Position numbers and translations under genes: made by a program. Below the pieces are notes generated by a model, which had not been told where the DNA came from, did no database searches, and saw only the letters and a list, made by a program, of their open reading frames with translations. From contig NZ_JARFXX010000002.1 of NCBI RefSeq assembly GCF_029218125.1, positions 248,001 through 312,000 of the forward strand: a DNA stretch of 64,000 bases, in the 5' to 3' direction. Origin of the DNA: Oscillibacter faecalis_A (GTDB lineage: Bacteria > Bacillota > Clostridia > Oscillospirales > Oscillospiraceae). Below, in pieces: positions 16,732 to 23,273 of this stretch; within the stretch, counting starts at the first letter, position 1; each line of letters starts with the position of its first letter.

Positions 16732-16989
16732 CTACAGCTCTACGCTCCGGCTGATGCGTTCCATCAGCGCCGCGCCCTCCGGGCTTTGGGCTACCCGGCC
16801 TACCAGCTCCGCCATTACGTTGGTGTCTCCCCGCATGGCAGCCTGCACCGCCCGCTGGAGACCGGCGCCGTTGTCCGGCCGGGTCAGGGTCTGCATCAGC
16901 GTCTGTCCGTCCCGGGACTGCATAAGCCGCCGGAGGGCGGCGGGATCGGCCTTCAGCCGTTCCATCATCCGCTTGGTGTTTTCATCCAT
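16732..16989 (-). CDS. Hypothetical 85-aa helical protein
   Basis: Begins MDENTKRMMERLKADPAALR and is entirely helical in character, with the repeated idea of 'helix-DPAAL-R' and 'SPEGAALMERI'. The start at 16989 has GGGAGGACA upstream; a longer frame to 17070 runs through the nth terminator and is rejected. First gene of the three-gene minus operon. The shared style with the next gene suggests that they interact, but this is inference. Confidence 0.72.
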   Translation of the reverse strand: MDENTKRMMERLKADPAALRRLMQSRDGQTLMQTLTRPDNGAGLQRAVQAAMRGDTNVMAELVGRVAQSPEGAALMERISRSVEL

Positions 16990-17040
16990 GGCTGTGTCCT
17001 CCCATGATCTCAGTCTCAGACCAATATATGATAGGCGCAT

Positions 17041-17072
17041 AAAAAATGTGCCTGTGAACTTCACAGGCACAT
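17041..17072 (-). terminator. Terminator of nth
   Basis: Minus strand: ATGTGCCTGTGAA and its complement form a near-perfect hairpin followed by TTTTTTA. It separates nth from the three small downstream genes. Confidence 0.9.
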
Positions 17073-17083
17073 GGGGAATAAGA

Positions 17084-17722
17084 TTATTTCCGCTTTTTCC
17101 CGGCGGCGCAGTCGGATCTCAGGGGACAGCCTTCGCATTTGGGGGACCGGGCGGTGCATACATCCCGGCCGAAGAGCACCATCCGGTGACAAAATGACCC
17201 GGATTCCGCCGGGGGAATGGCCCGGCGGAGCTGCTGCTCCACTTTTACCGGGTCCTTGGAGCCGTCCGTGATTCCCAGCCGCCCGGTGATGCGGATGCAG
17301 TGAGTGTCGCAGACGTAGGAGGGCTGTCCGTAAACGTCCCCCAAAATCAGATTGGCGGTCTTGCGGCCCACGCCGGACAGGGAGGTGAGGTCCTCCATAT
17401 TGTCCGGCACCCTGCCGTCGAAGCGCTCGATAAGCTGCTGGGCGCAGGAGACCAGATCCCGGGCCTTGCCGTTATAGAACCCGCAGGAGTGGATATATTC
17501 TCCCACCTCCTTAGGGTCCGCCTCCGCGAAAGATTTTAGCGTTGGGAAGCGGGCGAACAGCGCCGGAGTCACCAAATTCACCCGGGCGTCCGTGCACTGG
17601 GCGGAGAGGCGCACGGCAAACAGCAGCTCGTAATCCTTTTCATATTGCAAAGAGCACAGCCCTTCCGGGTACAGCTCCTTCAGCTTTTCTATGATTCGCA
17701 GGGTAGACGCCTTATACCGCAT
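17084..17722 (-). CDS. nth: Endonuclease III
   Basis: A bifunctional DNA glycosylase/AP lyase that removes oxidised pyrimidines. The 212-aa protein has the helix-hairpin-helix with catalytic lysine (LSGVGRKTANLIL), the catalytic aspartate in VCDTHCIRI, and the C-terminal iron-sulfur loop with cysteines spaced C-x6-C-x2-C-x5-C (CTARSPKCEGCPLRSDC). The length matches the family. It stands alone with its own terminator. Confidence 0.97.
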   Translation of the reverse strand: MRYKASTLRIIEKLKELYPEGLCSLQYEKDYELLFAVRLSAQCTDARVNLVTPALFARFPTLKSFAEADPKEVGEYIHSCGFYNGKARDLVSCAQQLIERFDGRVPDNMEDLTSLSGVGRKTANLILGDVYGQPSYVCDTHCIRITGRLGITDGSKDPVKVEQQLRRAIPPAESGSFCHRMVLFGRDVCTARSPKCEGCPLRSDCAAGKKRK

Positions 17723-17810
17723 GACCTGCCTCCTGTACGTGTTTTTTTCATCTTATCACAAATTCCGGGAAAATACCAGAAAAAATGCCATAGCAATTTC
17801 CGGCAGGCTG

Positions 17811-17819
17811 TGATATAAT
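17811..17819 (+). promoter_or_regulatory. Extended -10 promoter of rarA
   Basis: TGATATAAT, an extended -10 element 34 bp before the start codon. The -35 region (TAGCAA at 17791) is poor. Confidence 0.6.
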
Positions 17820-17852
17820 CATCTATCAGTAATTCGGAGAGGAGGGAATGCC

Positions 17853-19118
17853 ATGCACCGGCCCTTGGCGGACGAGATTCGCCCGAAATCGCTGGACGAG
17901 GTGGTGGGCCAGCGTCATCTTCTGGCCCCCGGCGGGGTGCTGCGGCGGCTCATTGATGCCGGAACGGATGCCAACATGGTGTTCTACGGCCCCTCCGGCA
18001 CCGGCAAGACCACCGTGGCCAATATCATCGCGGAAAGGACCAACAAGACCCTCTACCGGCTCAATGCCACAACGGCCTCCTTGCAGGACGTCAAGGACAT
18101 CATCGCCGATGTGGGGACGCTGCTGGCTCCCGGCGGTATTTTGCTGTATCTGGACGAGATTCAGTATTTCAACAAAAAGCAGCAGCAAAGTCTTCTGGAA
18201 TTTATGGAGAACGGGTCGCTGACCCTGATTGCCTCCACCACGGAAAACCCATTTTTCTACGTATATAACGCGCTGCTTTCCCGCAGCAGCGTGTTTGAGT
18301 TCAAGCCTGTCCCGGCGGAGGAGATTCGCCCCGCCGTGCTCCGGGCGCTGGAGATCATGAGAGGCCGCACGGCGCTGCCGCTGCGGTGGGAGGACGGTGT
18401 GCCGGAGCGCATCGCGCAGGGCTGCGGCGGCGATGTGCGGAAATCCATCAATGCCGTGGAGCTATTGTGCGAGGCGGCGGTGTCGGTAGACGGAGGGCTG
18501 CTGCTGACAGAGGCGGACGCGGAAGCGCTGGCCCAGCGCAGCGCCATGCGCTATGACCGGGGCGGCGACGCCATGTATGACGCCGCCTCCGCCCTCCACA
18601 AGTCCCTCCGGGGCAGCGACCCGGACGCGGCGCTGCACTATCTATCCCGTTTTTTAGAGGCCGGGGACCTCATCACCCCCTGCCGGCGGCTGCTGTGCGC
18701 CGCCAGCGAGGATGTGGGACTGGCCTACCCGCAGGCCATTTCCATTGTGAAGTCCTGTGTGGATACGGCCATGCAGTTGGGACTGCCGGAGGCGCAGCTC
18801 CCCTTGGCGCAGGCGGCGGTGCTCATTGCCACCGCGCCGAAATCCAACAGCGTTTCCGCCGGTATTATGGCGGCGTGGGCGGACGTCAGGGCTGGCCGCA
18901 GCGGCGATGTGCCCCGGGAATTGCAGAACGTCCACGCCGACTCCGCCGGTCTGGAGCGGGAGCAGGGGTATAGGTACCCCCATAACTATGGCCACCATTG
19001 GGTGCGGCAGCAATACCTGCCCGACGCCATCAAAAACGCCCATTATTATGACTACGGCGACAACAAGAACGAACAGGCCGCCAAAGCATACTGGGACAAA
19101 ATCAAGGGACCTGGGTAA
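17853..19118 (+). CDS. rarA: Replication-associated recombination protein A (RarA/MgsA AAA ATPase)
   Basis: Acts at stalled replication forks. The 421-aa protein starts with the family's LADEIRPKSLDEVVGQRHLL. Walker A is GPSGTGKTT (residues ~47-55), Walker B is ILLYLDEIQYFNKKQQ, and sensor/arginine-finger regions follow (STTENPFFYVYNALLSRS). The C-terminal tetramerisation and clamp-loader-like part contains YLSRFLEAGDLITPCRRL and ends with the tail YLPDAIKNAHYYDYGDNKNE. Its 3' end overlaps the convergent S1-domain gene by 17 bp. Confidence 0.96.
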   Translation: MHRPLADEIRPKSLDEVVGQRHLLAPGGVLRRLIDAGTDANMVFYGPSGTGKTTVANIIAERTNKTLYRLNATTASLQDVKDIIADVGTLLAPGGILLYLDEIQYFNKKQQQSLLEFMENGSLTLIASTTENPFFYVYNALLSRSSVFEFKPVPAEEIRPAVLRALEIMRGRTALPLRWEDGVPERIAQGCGGDVRKSINAVELLCEAAVSVDGGLLLTEADAEALAQRSAMRYDRGGDAMYDAASALHKSLRGSDPDAALHYLSRFLEAGDLITPCRRLLCAASEDVGLAYPQAISIVKSCVDTAMQLGLPEAQLPLAQAAVLIATAPKSNSVSAGIMAAWADVRAGRSGDVPRELQNVHADSAGLEREQGYRYPHNYGHHWVRQQYLPDAIKNAHYYDYGDNKNEQAAKAYWDKIKGPG

Positions 19119-20034
19119 ACACGGTCTCTGCGGCCTCCCCCTCAAAATTTGCCGGGGAATAGACCCAGCGCTCCAGCACGCCGTCGGTGATCCAGTACCG
19201 CAGCGGCTCCGGCACCGGAAGGGGCGGCAGCCGCTCGATGACCTGCAGCTTTACCTTCATCCGTTCCGGGCGGAGGGAGCGAATGTTCACCGAGACCGCG
19301 TCCCCCTCGTGAAGATCGTCCCGCCGGTCCGTCAGGCCGGAGAGGTTGGGAGTCAGCTCAATAAAGGCACCGTAGTCCTGTATGCCGCGGACGATGCCCT
19401 GCACGGTGTCCCCCGGCGCAAACAGACTGGCGTTTTCCAGCCATGTCCCCAGCAGCTCCCGGTGGGTCAGGGTGATTCGGTGGGACGCGCGGTCAAGGCT
19501 CTTGACCACGGCGAGGATTTTCTGCCCTATCTGGAACCGCTCCCGGGGATGGCGGATGCGGGCGGCGGAGATGTACGCCGTAGGCAGCAGCGCCACAATG
19601 CCCCGGCCAATGTCCACAAAGGCGCCGAAGGGCTCCATGCCAACAATTCGGCCGGTGACAACGGAGCCGGGGCGCAGCAGTGCCTCAAGTGCCGTGATGG
19701 CGTCCTCCTGCGCCTGCTTGCGGGACAGCAGCGCCACCGGCGCGCCCTTGGCGTCGGCGGAGAGGTCCGTCACGGTGAAACACACCGGCTTTCCCACACG
19801 GGAGAGCACGGCAATATCCCTCCCCGCGCCGGTGATCCATGGGGCGGTGACTTCCTCCCGGGGCATCCGGGCAGTGACGCTCCCAAATTGGAAGTGGAGG
19901 CACAGCGCCGCGTCGCACCGCAGCGCCGCGGCCTCTAAAACAGCGCCGCTGCTTTGAGCGTCCCGAAGGGCGGACAGCGTGAGAGGAACGGGGGCTGACA
20001 GCCCCTCGGGAGGATAGAGCTTGTTTTCCGGCAT
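19102..20034 (-). CDS. S1 RNA-binding domain protein
   Basis: A 310-aa protein. An S1 domain is clear at about residues 120-190 (GSVVTGRIVGMEPFGAFVDI, then QKILAVVKSLDRASHRITLT). A second S1-like domain follows at about 206-270 (GDTVQGIVRGIQDYGAFIEL). The first 115 residues are a family-specific domain seen in ribosomal-protein-S1-like proteins of Clostridia. Probably an RNA or ribosome-associated factor; the partner is unknown. Convergent with rarA, sharing the last 17 bp. Confidence 0.85.
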   Translation of the reverse strand: MPENKLYPPEGLSAPVPLTLSALRDAQSSGAVLEAAALRCDAALCLHFQFGSVTARMPREEVTAPWITGAGRDIAVLSRVGKPVCFTVTDLSADAKGAPVALLSRKQAQEDAITALEALLRPGSVVTGRIVGMEPFGAFVDIGRGIVALLPTAYISAARIRHPRERFQIGQKILAVVKSLDRASHRITLTHRELLGTWLENASLFAPGDTVQGIVRGIQDYGAFIELTPNLSGLTDRRDDLHEGDAVSVNIRSLRPERMKVKLQVIERLPPLPVPEPLRYWITDGVLERWVYSPANFEGEAAETVFTQVP

Positions 20035-20105
20035 AGTAAATCATCCTTTACCATTTGATGCTTTAGCCTATGCAGCTTTGCAGGCACTGTGACAGGAGGA
20101 ATCGT

Positions 20106-20315
20106 ATGGATCTGCATATTAAGGACATTGTGGAGCTGAAAAAGACTCACCCTTGCGGCTCGAAGCAATGGGAGCTGACCCGGGTGGGAATGGATATTAA
20201 GCTGAGGTGCCTCGGCTGCGGCCACGAGCTGATGCTGCCGCGGTCCCGCGTGGAGAAAAGCATTAAAAAAATCATACCGGCCGCGGAGCGCGGCGAAGGA
20301 GGAACTGCGAAATGA
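20106..20315 (+). CDS. DUF951 family protein
   Basis: A 69-aa protein matching DUF951: MDLHIKDIVELKKTHPCGS, WELTRVGMDIKLRCLGCGHE, and LPRSRVEKSIKKI. Cysteines at HPCG and CLGC could bind zinc. The family is widespread in Firmicutes, usually near DNA or translation genes, with no settled function. The start at 20106 has AGGAGGAATCGT upstream. Its stop overlaps the next tiny gene by 4 bp (ATGA). Confidence 0.9.
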   Translation: MDLHIKDIVELKKTHPCGSKQWELTRVGMDIKLRCLGCGHELMLPRSRVEKSIKKIIPAAERGEGGTAK

Positions 20316-20407
20316 CCCCGAAAAAGACCCGCATCATTGCCCTGATCTTAGTGGGCGTGCTGATTTTCGGCCTGGCCGCCACCGGCCTGAGCGCACTGCT
20401 GCTATAA
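20312..20407 (+). CDS. 31-aa single-pass membrane peptide
   Basis: MTPKKTRIIALILVGVLIFG, then a hydrophobic end: a basic head and one membrane helix. It overlaps the DUF951 stop by ATGA and has a strong GAAGGAGGAAC site, so it is very likely translated. It resembles very short single-helix proteins (DUF4044-like) found in Firmicutes, but the match is only by style. Function unknown. Confidence 0.65.
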   Translation: MTPKKTRIIALILVGVLIFGLAATGLSALLL

Positions 20408-20437
20408 GAGGGTAGTAAATAGCTCGACGAAATACCG

Positions 20438-20466
20438 TTGCTTCTCTTGCTGAAGTATGCTAAAAT
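20438..20466 (+). promoter_or_regulatory. Promoter of the cytidylate-kinase-like gene
   Basis: TTGCTT (20438-20443), 17-bp spacer, TAAAAT (20461-20466). Confidence 0.7.
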
Positions 20467-20514
20467 GACCGTAGAAAAGCCGCCGGACCTCGGCGGAGAT
20501 AAGGAGCGTGTACC

Positions 20515-21114
20515 ATGAACAGAATCATTACCATCAGCCGGGAATACGGCGCGGGCGGACACTCCATCGGCCGGCGTGTAGCGGAGGAACTGGGAATCCC
20601 CTTCTATGACCGGGATATCGTCAAACAGACGGTGAAGGCCAGCGGCTATGATCTGGACATGGTGGAGCACGATGAGGAGGATGTGACCCGGACGGGCTTT
20701 TTCCTCAAGAGTCTCTGCTCTGTTTCTGACGCCTCGTTTTCCGATACGCAGGACGCCATCCATGAGGTGCAGAGCACGGTAATTTTGCATCTTGCCAAGG
20801 AGGGGCCGTGCGTGATTTTAGGCCGTTGCGCCGATGAGATTCTGCGGAAAGCGGACATCAAAAGCATGAATGTGTTCATCCGGGCGGACGCGGCCCACCG
20901 GGCAGCGCGGGTGCGGGAGCTCACCGGCTGCACCGACCCGGCGGAAATTCAGAAAATCATCGCACGGCGGGACGAGAGCCGCCACACCTATTACGCCCAC
21001 TACACCGGCAAAAAGTGGGGTGACAGCCGGAACTATGACCTTGTGCTGGACAGCGGCACGCTGGGCTATGACCTCTGCATCCGGCTCATTACCGAGGCCG
21101 CACGGGCGGAATAA
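20515..21114 (+). CDS. Cytidylate kinase-like family protein
   Basis: A 199-aa P-loop kinase-like protein. MNRIITISREYGAGGHSIGR places the nucleotide-binding loop at the very N terminus in the degenerate form SREYGAGG typical of the Cytidylate_kin2 family, instead of the GxxGxGKS of true Cmk. FYDRDIVKQ and VILGRCADEIL are also family marks. It may bind a nucleotide without being the essential CMP kinase. The substrate is unproven. GGAG precedes the start. Confidence 0.88.
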   Translation: MNRIITISREYGAGGHSIGRRVAEELGIPFYDRDIVKQTVKASGYDLDMVEHDEEDVTRTGFFLKSLCSVSDASFSDTQDAIHEVQSTVILHLAKEGPCVILGRCADEILRKADIKSMNVFIRADAAHRAARVRELTGCTDPAEIQKIIARRDESRHTYYAHYTGKKWGDSRNYDLVLDSGTLGYDLCIRLITEAARAE

Positions 21115-21132
21115 CTGAATAAAGAACTAACT

Positions 21133-21350
21133 ACGGCGGACAGCTTTTGCTGTCCGCCGTCAGCGTGTCGAAAAAGTCTTTTCTCCCCGCTGAACAAGTT
21201 TTCAGAACTTCATAAAAGTTCTGAAAACTAAGGATTTCAATGGCGCAGGACACCCTTCTTGGGTTTCCCGCGCACACCCTTCCTTACCGTTGCGGAGGAT
21301 TTACCACTTTATCGACAGTCTCACGGCGGACAGCTTTTGCTGTCCGCCGT
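21133..21350 (-). mobile_element. 161-bp repeat element, copy 2, between two identical terminator hairpins
   Basis: The core at 21161-21321 is the reverse complement of the copy 1 core, about 92% identical by eye. It is flanked by two identical 28-base hairpins, ACGGCGGACAGC-TTTT-GCTGTCCGCCGT (21133-21160 and 21323-21350). The sequence of this hairpin differs from the one around copy 1, so the hairpin belongs to the site, not to the element. This is what a target-site duplication of a terminator hairpin would look like. Core ends carry GTCGAAAAAG and GTCGATAAAG as imperfect inverted repeats. Confidence 0.78.
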
Positions 21351-21356
21351 TTCCTT

Positions 21357-21391
21357 TTGCGACGTATTTCCCGGCGGAGGCGGGCTATAAT
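21357..21391 (+). promoter_or_regulatory. Candidate spoIIG promoter with long spacer
   Basis: TATAAT at 21386-21391; a -35-like TTGCGA at 21357-21362 leaves a 23-bp spacer. The Bacillus subtilis spoIIG promoter is known for an over-long spacer (22 bp) and activation by Spo0A, so the arrangement is suggestive. A TGTCGAT (one mismatch to the 0A box TGTCGAA) on the minus strand at 21311-21317 lies upstream. Confidence 0.45.
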
Positions 21392-21415
21392 GACCATGAG
21401 AGAGGGGGGAGCGGC

Positions 21416-22420
21416 ATGACGGTGGTGTATTTGGACAGCGTATTTTTGTTCAACGCGCTGCTTGACTATCTGCTGGTCCTCTCTGCCGCCCGGCTGGCGG
21501 GGCTGACGCTCCGGCGGGGACGATACATTCTCTGTGGGCTTTTAGGCGGTGCGTATGCCGCCGCTGTGTTTTTACCGGGAGGTGCATTTTTGACCGCCGC
21601 GCCGGTGAAGGCGGCGGCGGGGGTACTGCTGGCACTGGCGGCCTTCGGCGGGGAGCGGCATTTCTGGCGGCTGACACTGTTGACCTTCGCCATCGCCTGC
21701 GCGCTGGCGGGAAGCGTTCTGGCGCTGGGACTGCTGGCAGGACAGAACATCCCCAATGCCCGGGGTGTGTTCTATACGAATGTGGACAGCAGAACGCTGC
21801 TGGTGTCGGCGGCGGGGGTGTACCTTGTGCTGACGGTGCTGTTCCGGGCGGCGGCGTCCCACGGCCTCCGGGGTGAACGGCTGGCGGTCACGGTGATGCT
21901 TTTGGGAAAGACCGCGTCCTTCACGGCGCTGCGGGATACCGGCAGCGGCCTGCGGGACAGCACCGGCACCCCGATTCTGACGGTGGAGCGGCGCTGCCTT
22001 CCCCAGCTTCCAAGAGAGCTGGAGCGGCTCCCGGCAGCAGAGGCGCTGCCGCTGCTGCGGCGGCTGGAACCGGCGCTTTGCCCGCAGCTTCTGCCGGTGC
22101 GGACAGCGGCGGGCGGGGGCCTGCTGCTCACCGTGCAGTGCGACTGGGCGGACATTGACGGACAGCGCCGCCCCGGCGTGCGAATCGCCCTGACGGACGC
22201 GGAGCTGGGGGACGGATATACCGCCCTATGGGGTGGAGAAGGGAGAAAACGCCATGCTCATGTGGCTTCGGAGACTGCTGGACCGTCTGGGTCTGCTGCC
22301 GAAACAGGACGTCCACTATATCGGCGGCAGCGATACGCTGCCCCCGCCCCTGACCCGGGAGCGGGAGGCGGAGCTGCTGGCGCGGCTGAGCGACGAGGAC
22401 GCCCGGCAGGAGGTCATTGA
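21416..22420 (+). CDS. spoIIGA: Sigma-E processing peptidase SpoIIGA
   Basis: Membrane aspartic protease that activates pro-sigma-E in the mother cell at sporulation. The first ~150 residues form five hydrophobic segments (MTVVYLDSVFLFNALLDYLL onward). The catalytic motif appears in FTALRDTGSGLRDSTG, and TVERRCLPQLP and GYTALWG follow. The family normally ends about there. In this sequence the frame runs about 60 further residues, rich in G, A, R and P, overlapping the start of sigE by 167 bp. That tail may be an unselected extension or the result of a base error near 22229-22235. The start at 21416 has GAGGGGGGAG upstream. Confidence 0.88.
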   Translation: MTVVYLDSVFLFNALLDYLLVLSAARLAGLTLRRGRYILCGLLGGAYAAAVFLPGGAFLTAAPVKAAAGVLLALAAFGGERHFWRLTLLTFAIACALAGSVLALGLLAGQNIPNARGVFYTNVDSRTLLVSAAGVYLVLTVLFRAAASHGLRGERLAVTVMLLGKTASFTALRDTGSGLRDSTGTPILTVERRCLPQLPRELERLPAAEALPLLRRLEPALCPQLLPVRTAAGGGLLLTVQCDWADIDGQRRPGVRIALTDAELGDGYTALWGGEGRKRHAHVASETAGPSGSAAETGRPLYRRQRYAAPAPDPGAGGGAAGAAERRGRPAGGH

Positions 22421-22949
22421 ACATAATCTGCGGCTGGTGGTGTACATCGCCCGCCGGTTTGAAAATACCGGCGTGAATATCGAGGACCTCATTTCCATCG
22501 GTACCATCGGGCTCATCAAGGCGGTAGGTACCTACCGCACGGATAAGAATATCAAGCTGGCTACCTACGCCTCCCGGTGCATTGAAAATGAAATTCTGAT
22601 GTATCTTCGGAAGAACGCGGGCCGCAGGGCGGAGGTCTCCTTTGACGAGCCGCTGAACACGGACTATGACGGAAACGAGCTGCTGCTCTCCGATGTGCTG
22701 GGGACGGAGGCGGACACCGTGATGCGTCCCATTGAGGACGATGTGGATCTGAGCCTGCTGGCGGCGGCGCTGGACACCCTCACTCCCCGGGAGCGGGAGA
22801 TCATCACGCTGCGCTTCGGCCTCGGCGGGCGGCGGGAGCAGACGCAGAAGGAGGTGGCCGACCAGATGGGAATTTCCCAGAGCTACATTTCCCGGCTGGA
22901 AAAGCGCATTATCCAGCGGCTGAAGAAGGAAATTCTGCGGCTGTCCTGA
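22254..22949 (+). CDS. sigE: RNA polymerase sporulation sigma factor SigE
   Basis: Mother-cell sigma factor of sporulation. The 231-aa protein begins with a hydrophobic/basic pro-sequence (MLMWLRRLLDRLGLLPKQDV) as pro-sigma-E does. Region 2 (HNLRLVVYIARRFENTGVN, EDLISIGTIGLIKAV) and region 4 (LTPREREIITLRFGLGG, then QKEVADQMGISQSYISRLEK) follow. The start at 22254 has AAGGGAG at the right distance; an in-frame GTG lies at 22233. It overlaps the spoIIGA frame and is probably cotranscribed and coupled with it. Confidence 0.95.
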   Translation: MLMWLRRLLDRLGLLPKQDVHYIGGSDTLPPPLTREREAELLARLSDEDARQEVIEHNLRLVVYIARRFENTGVNIEDLISIGTIGLIKAVGTYRTDKNIKLATYASRCIENEILMYLRKNAGRRAEVSFDEPLNTDYDGNELLLSDVLGTEADTVMRPIEDDVDLSLLAAALDTLTPREREIITLRFGLGGRREQTQKEVADQMGISQSYISRLEKRIIQRLKKEILRLS

Positions 22950-22958
22950 GCCTTGATA

Positions 22959-22987
22959 TTGACTTTGCCCTGGTTCGGTGGTATAAT
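22959..22987 (+). promoter_or_regulatory. valS leader promoter
   Basis: TTGACT (22959-22964), 17-bp spacer, TATAAT (22982-22987), directly before the T-box leader. Confidence 0.88.
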
Positions 22988-22993
22988 GCCGAC

Positions 22994-23232
22994 AATCAAA
23001 CGCAAGGATGCGGAGCAGTAGCGGCCAGGGACAGTCAAGAGAGAGGGCGGTTGGGTGCAAGCCCCCCTGAACCGGCAGTGAAGTCGCCGCGGAGCGGCCG
23101 GACCGAACAGGAGAGTAAGCCCGGACGGAGACATCCCGTTAAAAGGTCGAGTGTCACGCGGAAATGCGTGAAATTCAGGTGGTACCACGGACTGTTTGTT
23201 CGCCCTGAGCCTTTTTGGCTCAGGGCTTTTTT
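22994..23232 (+). promoter_or_regulatory. T-box leader of valS
   Basis: The T-box sequence AGGTGGTACCACGG is at 23177-23190. The terminator GCCCTGAGCC-5-GGCTCAGGGC plus TTTTTT is at 23202-23232. Stem I elements include AGAGAGAGG and GGTGCAAGC. A GTC triplet at 23083-23085, five bases before GGAGC, is the likely specifier and codes for valine, matching the gene. The variable T-box base is T, which fits a tRNA discriminator A as in tRNA-Val. Uncharged tRNA-Val should allow read-through into valS. Confidence 0.93.
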
Positions 23233-23273
23233 ATTTGAAAGTCGGAAATACCGTGAAATAAAGGAGAATCAAC

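Noticed and set aside
12721..21350. Reading the two inverted repeats as ends of one composite transposon
   Set aside because: The 8.4 kb between them is ordinary chromosomal content (nth, rarA and others) with no transposase, and each core has its own pair of flanking hairpins.
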